Source of the DNA: Rhodopirellula baltica SH 1
GTDB taxonomy: Bacteria > Planctomycetota > Planctomycetia > Pirellulales > Pirellulaceae
Assembly (NCBI RefSeq): GCF_000196115.1
Contig: NC_005027.1
Span: 248,001 to 312,000, forward strand
Reading direction: 5' to 3'
Length of the DNA stretch: 64,000 bases
Shown: one piece after another, positions 15,665 through 23,717 of the stretch
How positions within the stretch are numbered: the stretch's first letter is position 1
Layout: each line of letters begins with the position of its first letter
Made by a program: the position numbers and the translations under genes
The notes under the pieces: model-generated
The model's input: the letters and a program-made list of their open reading frames with translations, nothing else
Databases searched by the model: none
Told to the model about the DNA's origin: nothing

Positions 15665-18280
15665 ATGACATCCGAACGTCCACAACATCCGTCGTCGATC
15701 GACAACGATCCGTCCGAGTTGCATCGCAACGAAGACGATGAATCGTCGGTGGCAATGCTTCTGGCTGACGCACTCGATGCGCCTCCCGTGCCCCGTTCTT
15801 TGGTCAAGCGTTTGGATGCTGAGATCACCGAACAATGGGGACATTCGCCGCAGCTGACTCGTTCTCACGCCACCGGAACGGTCACCCTCGCCAGTGCCAA
15901 ACGAGTGATCAAAACTTCTTGGTGGTTGGCCGGCAGCGTCGCCGCTTCCGTGATGTTGATCGTTTTCTTGACCGGCGGCACCAACACCTACGCTTGGGCC
16001 ACGGTCATGGAAGCCATGCAGCAGCATGGGTTGATCCAGATCGCCGACGAGGATGGAAACCGCTGGCTCGATCTTTCAAATCAAGTCGCGTGTCAGCAAA
16101 CGCCTGAAGAAACTCGCTGGGTCGATGTGCGCCGACGGACGGTAATGGTCCGCTCTCATGATGTGGAAACCAAGAGTTCGACACTAGCACTTCCCGGCAA
16201 CGCTTCACCGACCAAGGAAGAGTTGTTGGCAATGGTGCTGCTGGACCGTCCGTTGACGGCGGAATCGATCGAGCAATTCCGTGGCGTTCGAATCACTCAC
16301 CAAGAGTGGGAGCAACGACCGGATCGTGGACGCGAAATTGTCGAATTGCAGGTCGAATTCGCAACCCAAGACGACCAACGATATGAGTTGTCGTTGGAAT
16401 TGGATCCAAAATCAAAACTGCCGCTGGCCATCAACGTCAGCGATCCGCCACAGGATCGGTTGAACACGTCTTCCCTGACTTACCTCAAAGAATCAACAAC
16501 GGAACTTCAAACAAGATTGCAACTTGCGTCCGCGGATCTGGATACGCCGGCCGACGTTCGATCGCTCGATCGGATTGCGGCAAACAACCGTGCAAGCTCG
16601 CCTGAAACGAAGCTTCCCGGGATGCTGGATGACTCACCTGCCAAGGCCAGAACGGACGATGATCCAGCGAGCAACGAAGTTAAACCAACCGTTGACGCTC
16701 GTGATTCGATCGTGTCGTTGCCGGTTGGTCCTGCCAACAAGTGGCAGCCCGTGTCGGTGATTTCGCGAAACGACGAACAAGTCATCGCACGTGCGGATTT
16801 GATTTTGGATGAACTTTGGGCCGAGCGACAGATCCGTCCGGTCGACCGGGCGACTGACCTGCAACTGCTTCGCCGCGTCTACTTGGACTTGGCCGGACGC
16901 ACACCAACGGTCACGGAAGTCCGGCGTTTTCTCGAGAACGATTCCGAGAATCGCTATCGAGAACTGGTCGATCATCTGCTCGACTCGCCCGACTACACCT
17001 CGCAAATGGCAGCGGTATGGCGATCGTTCTTGATTCCGGAAGGAGTCGACTTGGACGCCTTTGGAGGTCGCGAAGCGTTTGAGAAATGGCTCGCTGAACA
17101 GTTTACCAATGATGAACCTTACGACAAAATCGTCCGCCGATTGCTTTTGGCCGAAGGTCGCTTGGCTCAATCCGGACCTTTGCTGTTCTACAGTGCGTTG
17201 AAGCTGGACGCCGACCAATTGGCCGCTCGCACCTCACGTGTTTTTCTGGGCATGCGGTTGGAGTGTGCCCAGTGCCACGACCATCCATTTGAACCATGGT
17301 CGCAAGAAGATTTCTGGAGTTACGCGGCATTCTTCGCCCAGATTTCACGTCCCAAAGCGATGCTTGAGAACGTTTCGACGGTCATGCAAGTTCGTGATGT
17401 CGATCGCGGTGAAGTCATGCTGCCCGAATCGGAAGAGGTCATTTCGCCGCGGTTCCTGGGCCAGGAATGGGAAGACCAAGACGACTCGCAACCGCAAGCC
17501 CCACGTCGCCAACGGCTGGCGAATTGGTTGACAGGACCGAACAACCCGTACTTTGCTCGAGCAACCGTCAATCGGGTTTGGAGCCACATGTTTGGCCGAG
17601 GAATCGTGGATCCCGTCGATGACTTTGGTGAGAACAACCTGCCCGTCTCGGCTGACTTGATCGACACGCTCGCCAGCCAATTCATCGACAGTGATTTTGA
17701 TCTGAAGCAACTGGTTCGAACCATCGCTCTCACTCGCGCCTATCAGCTCGCCAGCAGCTCTAACCGCGACGACGATTCACCCGATGCGATCGAAGAGCGT
17801 CTGACAACGTTCGCTCAAATGAATGTCAAAACACTGACGCCCGAACAGGTTTATGACTGCATCGCGGTGGCAACCTTATTGGACCAACGGAACGAGGCCT
17901 CGGACTACACCCTCGCCCGATTTGGAAACAACCAACGAGACACGTTCCTTCAGCAATTCGCTGCTCCGGCGACGAGCCGTTCGGAGTATTTGGCGGGAAT
18001 CCCGCAAGCATTGATGCTGATGAACGGTTCGTTGATCGGGCAAGCCACTCACGAACAGAGCAGCGGTTTGATTCGATCGCTCAACGCACCGTTCTTCACC
18101 GATGAACAAAGAATCGAAGTGCTGTTCATGGCGACACTGTCCCGACCACCTCGTCCCTCCGAACTCGAATTAGTAGCGGAGTTCATCCCTGCCGATTCCA
18201 ACCGAGAGCAACGTTACACCGGGATGGCTGACTTGTTGTGGGCCTTGATCAACAGTTCCGAATTCACCCTCAACCATTGA
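15665..18280 (+). CDS. Anti-sigma-like N-terminus fused to DUF1549/DUF1553
   Basis: An 871-residue protein from ATG 15665; a TTG start 6 codons upstream is possible. Residues 1-84 are hydrophilic, followed by one membrane segment at about 85-103 (WWLAGSVAASVMLIVFLTGG), giving the topology of a membrane-bound anti-sigma factor, which fits the sigma gene just upstream. A periplasmic linker to about residue 370 follows. DUF1549 then runs to about 600 with a haem-like CAQCHDHPFEPWSQEDFW motif near residue 535, and DUF1553 occupies the C-terminus (NRVWSHMFGRGIVDP, then SEYLAGIPQALMLMNG). Unlike the paralogue at 52059-54806, it lacks the N-terminal cytochrome module. The CxxCH suggests covalent haem, but a second axial ligand cannot be assigned. 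DUF1549/DUF1553 biochemical function is unknown. Confidence 0.85.
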   Translation: MTSERPQHPSSIDNDPSELHRNEDDESSVAMLLADALDAPPVPRSLVKRLDAEITEQWGHSPQLTRSHATGTVTLASAKRVIKTSWWLAGSVAASVMLIVFLTGGTNTYAWATVMEAMQQHGLIQIADEDGNRWLDLSNQVACQQTPEETRWVDVRRRTVMVRSHDVETKSSTLALPGNASPTKEELLAMVLLDRPLTAESIEQFRGVRITHQEWEQRPDRGREIVELQVEFATQDDQRYELSLELDPKSKLPLAINVSDPPQDRLNTSSLTYLKESTTELQTRLQLASADLDTPADVRSLDRIAANNRASSPETKLPGMLDDSPAKARTDDDPASNEVKPTVDARDSIVSLPVGPANKWQPVSVISRNDEQVIARADLILDELWAERQIRPVDRATDLQLLRRVYLDLAGRTPTVTEVRRFLENDSENRYRELVDHLLDSPDYTSQMAAVWRSFLIPEGVDLDAFGGREAFEKWLAEQFTNDEPYDKIVRRLLLAEGRLAQSGPLLFYSALKLDADQLAARTSRVFLGMRLECAQCHDHPFEPWSQEDFWSYAAFFAQISRPKAMLENVSTVMQVRDVDRGEVMLPESEEVISPRFLGQEWEDQDDSQPQAPRRQRLANWLTGPNNPYFARATVNRVWSHMFGRGIVDPVDDFGENNLPVSADLIDTLASQFIDSDFDLKQLVRTIALTRAYQLASSSNRDDDSPDAIEERLTTFAQMNVKTLTPEQVYDCIAVATLLDQRNEASDYTLARFGNNQRDTFLQQFAAPATSRSEYLAGIPQALMLMNGSLIGQATHEQSSGLIRSLNAPFFTDEQRIEVLFMATLSRPPRPSELELVAEFIPADSNREQRYTGMADLLWALINSSEFTLNH

Positions 18281-18292
18281 CGGAGCGTTTCC

Positions 18293-19636
18293 ATGTCATT
18301 TCCAAACATGAATTCACCATCACGACGCCGCTTCATGCAGTCGATGGCCGCAGGTATCGGCGGAGTCAGTGCGAGCGGTTGGTTCCCAGCACTCGCGGAA
18401 GCGGCCGCGAATGATCCTAAGCGTCGTCGTCACTGCATTTTATTGTGGATGAGTGGTGGCCCAACGCAAACCGATACCTTTGACATGAAACCCAACCATG
18501 AAAATGGCGGTGAGTTCAAAGAGGTGCAAACATCGGCTCCTGGATTGCGTTTCAGCGAGCACCTTCCCAAGCTCGGCTCGATGGCCGACAAACTCGCCGT
18601 CCTGCGTGGTTTGTCAACCAAGGAAGGGGACCACGGTCGTGGGTCCTACCTGATGCGAACCGGTCAAAAACCGATGGGCCCGGTTCAGTACCCGTGCATC
18701 GGTTCCGCGATCGGCAAACAGCTTGCCGAGGACACGATGAGTCTTCCCAGCAACGTCAGCATCGGAACCTATCGGGCATTCAATCAAGACGCGTTTGGTC
18801 CCGGTTTTCTCGGGCCGCGTTTTGGACCGCTGTTCGTCGGAGCGACCGATGTGCCGGGTGGAATGTCAAACGGAGAAGATGGCTATCCCAACCTCAAGGT
18901 TCAGTACTTGGATCGAGCCGAAGGCATCGATGCCGAACGGATGGACAAGCGATTGAAAATTTGGCGTCGTTTGCAATCGCACTTCGTGACCTCACGCCAA
19001 GCCGGTGCGGCGGGAATGCACAACGAAGTTTATGAGGGTGCCGTTCGGCTGATGAACAGCGATGACGCGAAAGCGTTTGACCTATCGGACGAACCTGAAA
19101 AGCTGCGTGAGGCTTATGGCAACAACGTGTTCGGCCAAGGTTGCTTGATGGCCAGACGCTTGATCGAACGAGGCGTTCCCTTTGTCGAGGTTTCGCTCGG
19201 AACGGACAGCACGTCGGTCGGATGGGACACGCACACAGACAATTTCAACGCCGTGCAAAATCTTTCGACCATCCTCGACAATGGCTGGGGGACGTTGATG
19301 CAAGACTTAGAAGACCGGGGCTTGCTCGAGTCAACCACAATCGTGTGGATGGGAGAATTCGGTCGCACACCAGCGATCAATCCAAACGCGGGACGCGACC
19401 ACTTCCCGAATGCTTGGTCCAGCGTGCTTGCCGGCGGCGGAATCGCCGGTGGGCAAGCGTATGGCAAGACGAGCGAAGATGGCACGGAGGTGATCGATGG
19501 CAAGATTAGTGTCCAAGACTTAATCAGCACGCTCTGCAAAGCGTTGGGTTTGGGCAGTGCACCTAGCAACATGTCGCCTGGCGGCCGCCCCATCCCCATC
19601 GCCGAAGGTCGAGCCATTGAGGAAGTGTTGGCATGA
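18293..19636 (+). CDS. DUF1501 protein, Tat-exported
   Basis: A 447-residue member of DUF1501, a sulfatase/alkaline-phosphatase-fold family abundant in planctomycetes and usually paired with DUF1549/DUF1553. A twin-arginine signal is present (SRRRFMQSMAAG, residues 10-21), so it is exported folded. Family landmarks are LLWMSGGPTQTDTFDMKP near residue 50, VWMGEFGRTPAINPNAGRDH near 355, and a GRPIPIAEGR end. A GGAG ribosome-binding site lies 7 bp before the ATG, which is 12 bp after the DUF1549/DUF1553 stop. Its last four bases (ATGA) overlap the start of the EF-hand gene, so the three are translationally coupled. Enzymatic activity is not established. Confidence 0.9.
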   Translation: MSFPNMNSPSRRRFMQSMAAGIGGVSASGWFPALAEAAANDPKRRRHCILLWMSGGPTQTDTFDMKPNHENGGEFKEVQTSAPGLRFSEHLPKLGSMADKLAVLRGLSTKEGDHGRGSYLMRTGQKPMGPVQYPCIGSAIGKQLAEDTMSLPSNVSIGTYRAFNQDAFGPGFLGPRFGPLFVGATDVPGGMSNGEDGYPNLKVQYLDRAEGIDAERMDKRLKIWRRLQSHFVTSRQAGAAGMHNEVYEGAVRLMNSDDAKAFDLSDEPEKLREAYGNNVFGQGCLMARRLIERGVPFVEVSLGTDSTSVGWDTHTDNFNAVQNLSTILDNGWGTLMQDLEDRGLLESTTIVWMGEFGRTPAINPNAGRDHFPNAWSSVLAGGGIAGGQAYGKTSEDGTEVIDGKISVQDLISTLCKALGLGSAPSNMSPGGRPIPIAEGRAIEEVLA

Positions 19637-21384
19637 GTCGTCTCGGTAATCGAAACGTTGCGTTGATCGCATTTGCCGTTCTGAGTGCGTTCGTTCCATG
19701 CTGCATTGGCGTTGCCGTTTGTGATGACACATCGCAATCGCTCGACGCTGAGCCACTGGCAAGCTCGCCGGTCAAGATGCTAAGCAGCAGCACGTCAGAG
19801 ACTCGGCAGCCGAGCATGATCATTGGAGTTCCCATCGCTCCTCCGGCCAGTTTGCCAGCCGAAAAGCTGCCTCAGTACCGGATCGAACTGCCACGCCACA
19901 ACGAAGCGGATGAGTCCTTCGCAGACGGTCAAATCCAGTTCGCCATCACGCATCCAGACTTACTGACGCAAATCGGTCGTCCCTTGCGTGTCAAAGCAAA
20001 GGTCCAAGTGGATGGCAAACCATTCAGTGAAGTTCGGTCCGCCTACGCAACGTCCGCTCAAACCGCTGAGCAGCCACCGTTGATGGAGCAATTGTCGGAT
20101 CTAGTCGAAGCGGTTGCATCAGCGTCCGAGTCCGTTGCGGACGAAATAGAAGCTGCATCCGAGGAGGGGAAAGAAGAGAACGGGAATGACGAGGATGCAG
20201 ATGAAGACGACGATGCGGACGACACAGAGGATGAAGACGCGACGCCGCCCATCAGTCCAGCTACGTTGGATCCCTACCGCATGACCACCGCCCCAGACGA
20301 AACGATGCGTCGATTCGCAGAGGCGATCGGTGAGGACCTAACTGATATCGAATCGAATTGGTTGCTGAGTCATTGGACGATCGGCCCGCCGTTGCTGGTG
20401 GTCCATCCCTATTTCCAAAGTTTTCGATCTGATCAACGTCCCGCCTTTGATATCCTGGACCGAGATCGTGACGGCACCGTGTCACAGCCAGAGATGTTGC
20501 AATCGGTGGAATCATTCAACAAATGCGACGCGAATCGTGACGAAGTCGTCGACGCAATGGAACTGGCAAACGCTGCCGACAACCTCAAGGACCCGGCACA
20601 CATTCCACTTTCAAACGGTCCGCTGCTCTGGTTGCCCGATGATTTAATTGGCGTCCAAGAAACCGATCCGCTGCTGTATGAACTGGTTCGATCACTCGAC
20701 GAAGACCAAGACGGAACCGTTTCTGAATCCGAAGTGAATGAATGGTCGGTCCAACCAGCCGACATCGAAGTGTCGATCAACTTCTCCACCGCATCGCCCG
20801 AGTCGGCTCGTGTGGACGTCGTCAGAGTTGGCAAAGAGGTTTCGGCCAATATCGTGCCCACCACGAATGCCAATGGAATCGACGTCGCATTTGAAGCGGT
20901 CACGATTCGTTTGTGCGGGGTCCAAGAAAGTCCATCGCCAGAATTCGCGAAAGCGATGTCGGGACAGGTTTCTCTCGGAGCGATCGTGGATGGTTATCCG
21001 CTGCTTCCGAATTTGGACCCGAACGATGATGGTCGATTCACCATTCGCGAATTGCGGAAATTGGAACAGCTTCTGCGAACGTTCGACCGCGATGGCGATC
21101 AATCCATCACCCGCTCGGAAGCCGCGTCGCCGATTCGTGTTTGCATCGGACTCGGGCCAACCGCACACCGTGAACTGGCGAACGTCCGAGACACAAGTCA
21201 ACCAGAGACTTCGCCCAGCGTGACGGCACCCGAATGGTTCCAAAGAATGGACCGAAACCTCGACAACGACCTATCCCGCCGAGAGTTTCCGGGCACCGAC
21301 GAACAGTTCCGTTCACTCGACGCTGATGGTGACGAACTGATTGACGCCAGCGAAGCACAAACTTTCGAACAATCAGCCGAATAA
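19633..21384 (+). CDS. Secreted multi-EF-hand calcium-binding protein
   Basis: A 583-residue protein whose ATG overlaps the DUF1501 stop by 4 bp. A signal peptide covers residues about 8-30 (NVALIAFAVLSAFVPCCIGVAVC). An acidic run of Glu/Asp at about residues 172-200 separates a beta-rich front from a region with seven EF-hand-type loops: DRDRDGTVSQPE, DANRDEVVDAME, DEDQDGTVSESE, DPNDDGRFTIRE, DRDGDQSITRSE, DRNLDNDLSRRE and DADGDELIDASE. Each has acidic residues at loop positions 1, 3, 5 and 12, so calcium binding is likely. It probably works with the DUF1501 and DUF1549/DUF1553 partners outside the cytoplasm, by its coupling; the partnership is inference. Confidence 0.88.
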   Translation: MSRLGNRNVALIAFAVLSAFVPCCIGVAVCDDTSQSLDAEPLASSPVKMLSSSTSETRQPSMIIGVPIAPPASLPAEKLPQYRIELPRHNEADESFADGQIQFAITHPDLLTQIGRPLRVKAKVQVDGKPFSEVRSAYATSAQTAEQPPLMEQLSDLVEAVASASESVADEIEAASEEGKEENGNDEDADEDDDADDTEDEDATPPISPATLDPYRMTTAPDETMRRFAEAIGEDLTDIESNWLLSHWTIGPPLLVVHPYFQSFRSDQRPAFDILDRDRDGTVSQPEMLQSVESFNKCDANRDEVVDAMELANAADNLKDPAHIPLSNGPLLWLPDDLIGVQETDPLLYELVRSLDEDQDGTVSESEVNEWSVQPADIEVSINFSTASPESARVDVVRVGKEVSANIVPTTNANGIDVAFEAVTIRLCGVQESPSPEFAKAMSGQVSLGAIVDGYPLLPNLDPNDDGRFTIRELRKLEQLLRTFDRDGDQSITRSEAASPIRVCIGLGPTAHRELANVRDTSQPETSPSVTAPEWFQRMDRNLDNDLSRREFPGTDEQFRSLDADGDELIDASEAQTFEQSAE

Positions 21385-21466
21385 CAGCCCCCCACGAACA
21401 TTCTTTTGGCCATTGAACTGGCCAACAAAAAACTGACATCCATTGGAAGATCCATCGGAGAAGACC

Positions 21467-22549
21467 ATGCCCAGCCGTCTTGAGACCATCAACGCTGTCA
21501 ATTCGAACCACACGAACAACCATGTAAAACAACCGGAAATGGATGTTGCTTTGGTGGTTGATCAAATGCACGAGAAATTATCCGAGTTGCGTGAACAACT
21601 GGCGGGCGTGATCGTCGGCCAAGAAGAAGTCGCGGAACAATTGCTGATCGGGATTCTTTGCCGCGGTCACTGCATCCTGCAGGGCATGCCGGGACTCGCC
21701 AAAACGATGATGGTGTCGACGCTTGCATCACTAACCGACCTGAGTTTTCGCCGCGTGCAGTTCACACCGGACCTCATGCCCGGCGATATCACCGGCACAG
21801 AAGTGTTGGAAGAAGATCACACGACCGGCAAGCGCATCTTCCGCTTTGTCGAAGGGCCATTGTTTGGCAATGTGATTCTGGCCGACGAAATCAACCGCAC
21901 GCCGCCAAAGACCCAAAGTGCGTTGCTCGAAGCGATGCAGGAACACCAACTAACGGTTTGCGGAAAAACCTACAAGCTTCCGGATCCGTTCTTTGTTTTG
22001 GCCACCCAAAATCCAGTCGAAACGGAAGGCACGTATCCTTTGCCGGAAGCCCAACTGGATCGTTTCCTGCTGAAAATCCATGTTCGCTATCCCACTCGGG
22101 ATGAAGAACGTGAAATCGCAAGACGTCAAACCACCGATTACTCGTTCGAAACGAAAACGGTTCTGGACGTCGAACAGATTTCACAGATGCAATCGCTCGT
22201 CCGCAGCGTCGTCGTCTCGGACCACGTCTACAACGCCGCATTGGATCTCGTGCGAGGCACGCGTCCGGACGAGGGGAGCATGTCGGCCGAACTAAAGAAC
22301 ATGGTTCAGTTCGGAGCGGGCCCGCGAGCCACCATCGCCCTGTTGATGGCGGCGAAAGCGAGAGCTTTGGTCAATCGTCGTTGTCACGCAACGGTTGCTG
22401 ACTTGGTCGCTGTCGCGAAGCCGGTTCTGCGGCACCGCGTCATCCTGACGTTCAACGCCGAAGCCGCCGGAGTCGACGCCGACTCAGTCCTGGAGAAGAA
22501 CATCGCACAAACTCCATCGCTAAAGAACAACTCGCCCGTCGTCAGCTAA
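21467..22549 (+). CDS. MoxR-family AAA+ ATPase
   Basis: A 360-residue AAA+ chaperone-like ATPase. Walker A is GMPGLAKTMM, Walker B is VILADEINR followed by PPKTQSALLEAMQE, and a sensor block reads FVLATQNPVETEGTYPLPEA. MoxR proteins are thought to mature or activate complexes containing VWA proteins, which is exactly what is encoded downstream. The start chosen is ATG 21467 with CGGAG 7 bp upstream; an in-frame TTG lies 8 codons earlier. It follows the EF-hand gene by 82 bp and precedes the DUF58 gene by 178 bp, so it may begin its own transcript. Confidence 0.93.
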   Translation: MPSRLETINAVNSNHTNNHVKQPEMDVALVVDQMHEKLSELREQLAGVIVGQEEVAEQLLIGILCRGHCILQGMPGLAKTMMVSTLASLTDLSFRRVQFTPDLMPGDITGTEVLEEDHTTGKRIFRFVEGPLFGNVILADEINRTPPKTQSALLEAMQEHQLTVCGKTYKLPDPFFVLATQNPVETEGTYPLPEAQLDRFLLKIHVRYPTRDEEREIARRQTTDYSFETKTVLDVEQISQMQSLVRSVVVSDHVYNAALDLVRGTRPDEGSMSAELKNMVQFGAGPRATIALLMAAKARALVNRRCHATVADLVAVAKPVLRHRVILTFNAEAAGVDADSVLEKNIAQTPSLKNNSPVVS

Positions 22550-22727
22550 CGACCTCTCGGCAAGCCGGCAGAAGTCTTTCGGCATCGGAACTGTTTTGGC
22601 AAAACGCCACTGTTCCCACGTACAACCGGGACGAACGCTCAAACAGCTTGCTTGGTTCTGCCCGATCACTCCCGCGTACCTGTTTGCGTCCCCATCCGTC
22701 TTTCCTACCAACGATCGTCACCGATTC

Positions 22728-23717
22728 ATGCTTGGACTGTTTCGACGTCAATCCAAATTCGACGCTCACGCCCCGACGAAGAAGTCCGGGGCTGGAGCAA
22801 GTGATTTGGTTGATCCGGTCGTGATGGACCAAATCGGGCACTTGGAACTGCTGTCACGAACGGTGGTCGACGGATTGTTGGCTGGCAAACATCGTTCGAC
22901 CACGAAGGGCGGGTGTTGCGAGTTCGCTCAGCACCGCCAGTACGCGCCGGGAGATGAGATCCGACAAATTGATTGGCAGGTGTACGCCCGAAATGATCGC
23001 TACTTCGTTCGACAGTTCGAGGAAGAAACCAACTTGCATGCGATGTTGGCGGTGGATTCGAGTGGCTCGATGAACTTTGGGCTCTCGACGATCAGCAAAC
23101 TCGATTATGCACGCCGCGCCGCAGCGTGCCTGGCGAGATTGTTGCTGCATCAGCGTGACTCGGTTGGTTTGACCGTCCTCCACGAAAGCAATTCGCGATT
23201 CATTCCTGCCAAGCAGCACGCCGCACACCTGCGAACCCTGATGGCGGCTCTGCAGTCCGCTGATGCAAGCGGCGAGGGGAATCTAAGTCATCAAGTCCAG
23301 CACTGCGTCGCAAGACAACGACGTCGCGGTTTGCTGGTGTTGCTATCGGACTGCTTCGGCGATCTCGACGAATTGGCCACGGCCCTGCGGATCGCTCGCG
23401 CACGGGGCCACGATGTGGTGGTGATGCACATCCTCGCACCGGAAGAACTGACATTCAATTTTCGTCGATGGTCCGCCTTTCAATCTCTCGAAATCGCTTC
23501 GCAGCGTCTCCATTTGGACCCGCCCGCGGTGCGTGATCAATACCTGCAACGCATGCGAACATTCCTTGCCGACTTGGAAGAAATGGTCGTCGGTTTAGGT
23601 GGTGACTACGTGCGGATGACGACCGCCACGGACCTGGCCGACACGCTGGGGTGGTTCCTGCGAAATCGAATGGCACGCCGAGGACTCGCGACGAATCGGG
23701 GGGCAGTGGGACGATGA
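22728..23717 (+). CDS. DUF58 protein of the MoxR-Bat cluster
   Basis: A 329-residue cytoplasmic protein of the DUF58 family. It has the family signature YAPGDEIRQIDWQVYARND (around residue 80), then FEEETNLHAMLAVDSSGSM, a VWA-like strand with the DxSxS metal-site pattern, and LLVLLSDCFGDLDEL. Family members are standard partners of MoxR. The frame is open 44 codons further upstream (22596), but that stretch is atypical and I prefer ATG 22728. The stop overlaps the next start by 4 bp (ATGA). Confidence 0.9.
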   Translation: MLGLFRRQSKFDAHAPTKKSGAGASDLVDPVVMDQIGHLELLSRTVVDGLLAGKHRSTTKGGCCEFAQHRQYAPGDEIRQIDWQVYARNDRYFVRQFEEETNLHAMLAVDSSGSMNFGLSTISKLDYARRAAACLARLLLHQRDSVGLTVLHESNSRFIPAKQHAAHLRTLMAALQSADASGEGNLSHQVQHCVARQRRRGLLVLLSDCFGDLDELATALRIARARGHDVVVMHILAPEELTFNFRRWSAFQSLEIASQRLHLDPPAVRDQYLQRMRTFLADLEEMVVGLGGDYVRMTTATDLADTLGWFLRNRMARRGLATNRGAVGR

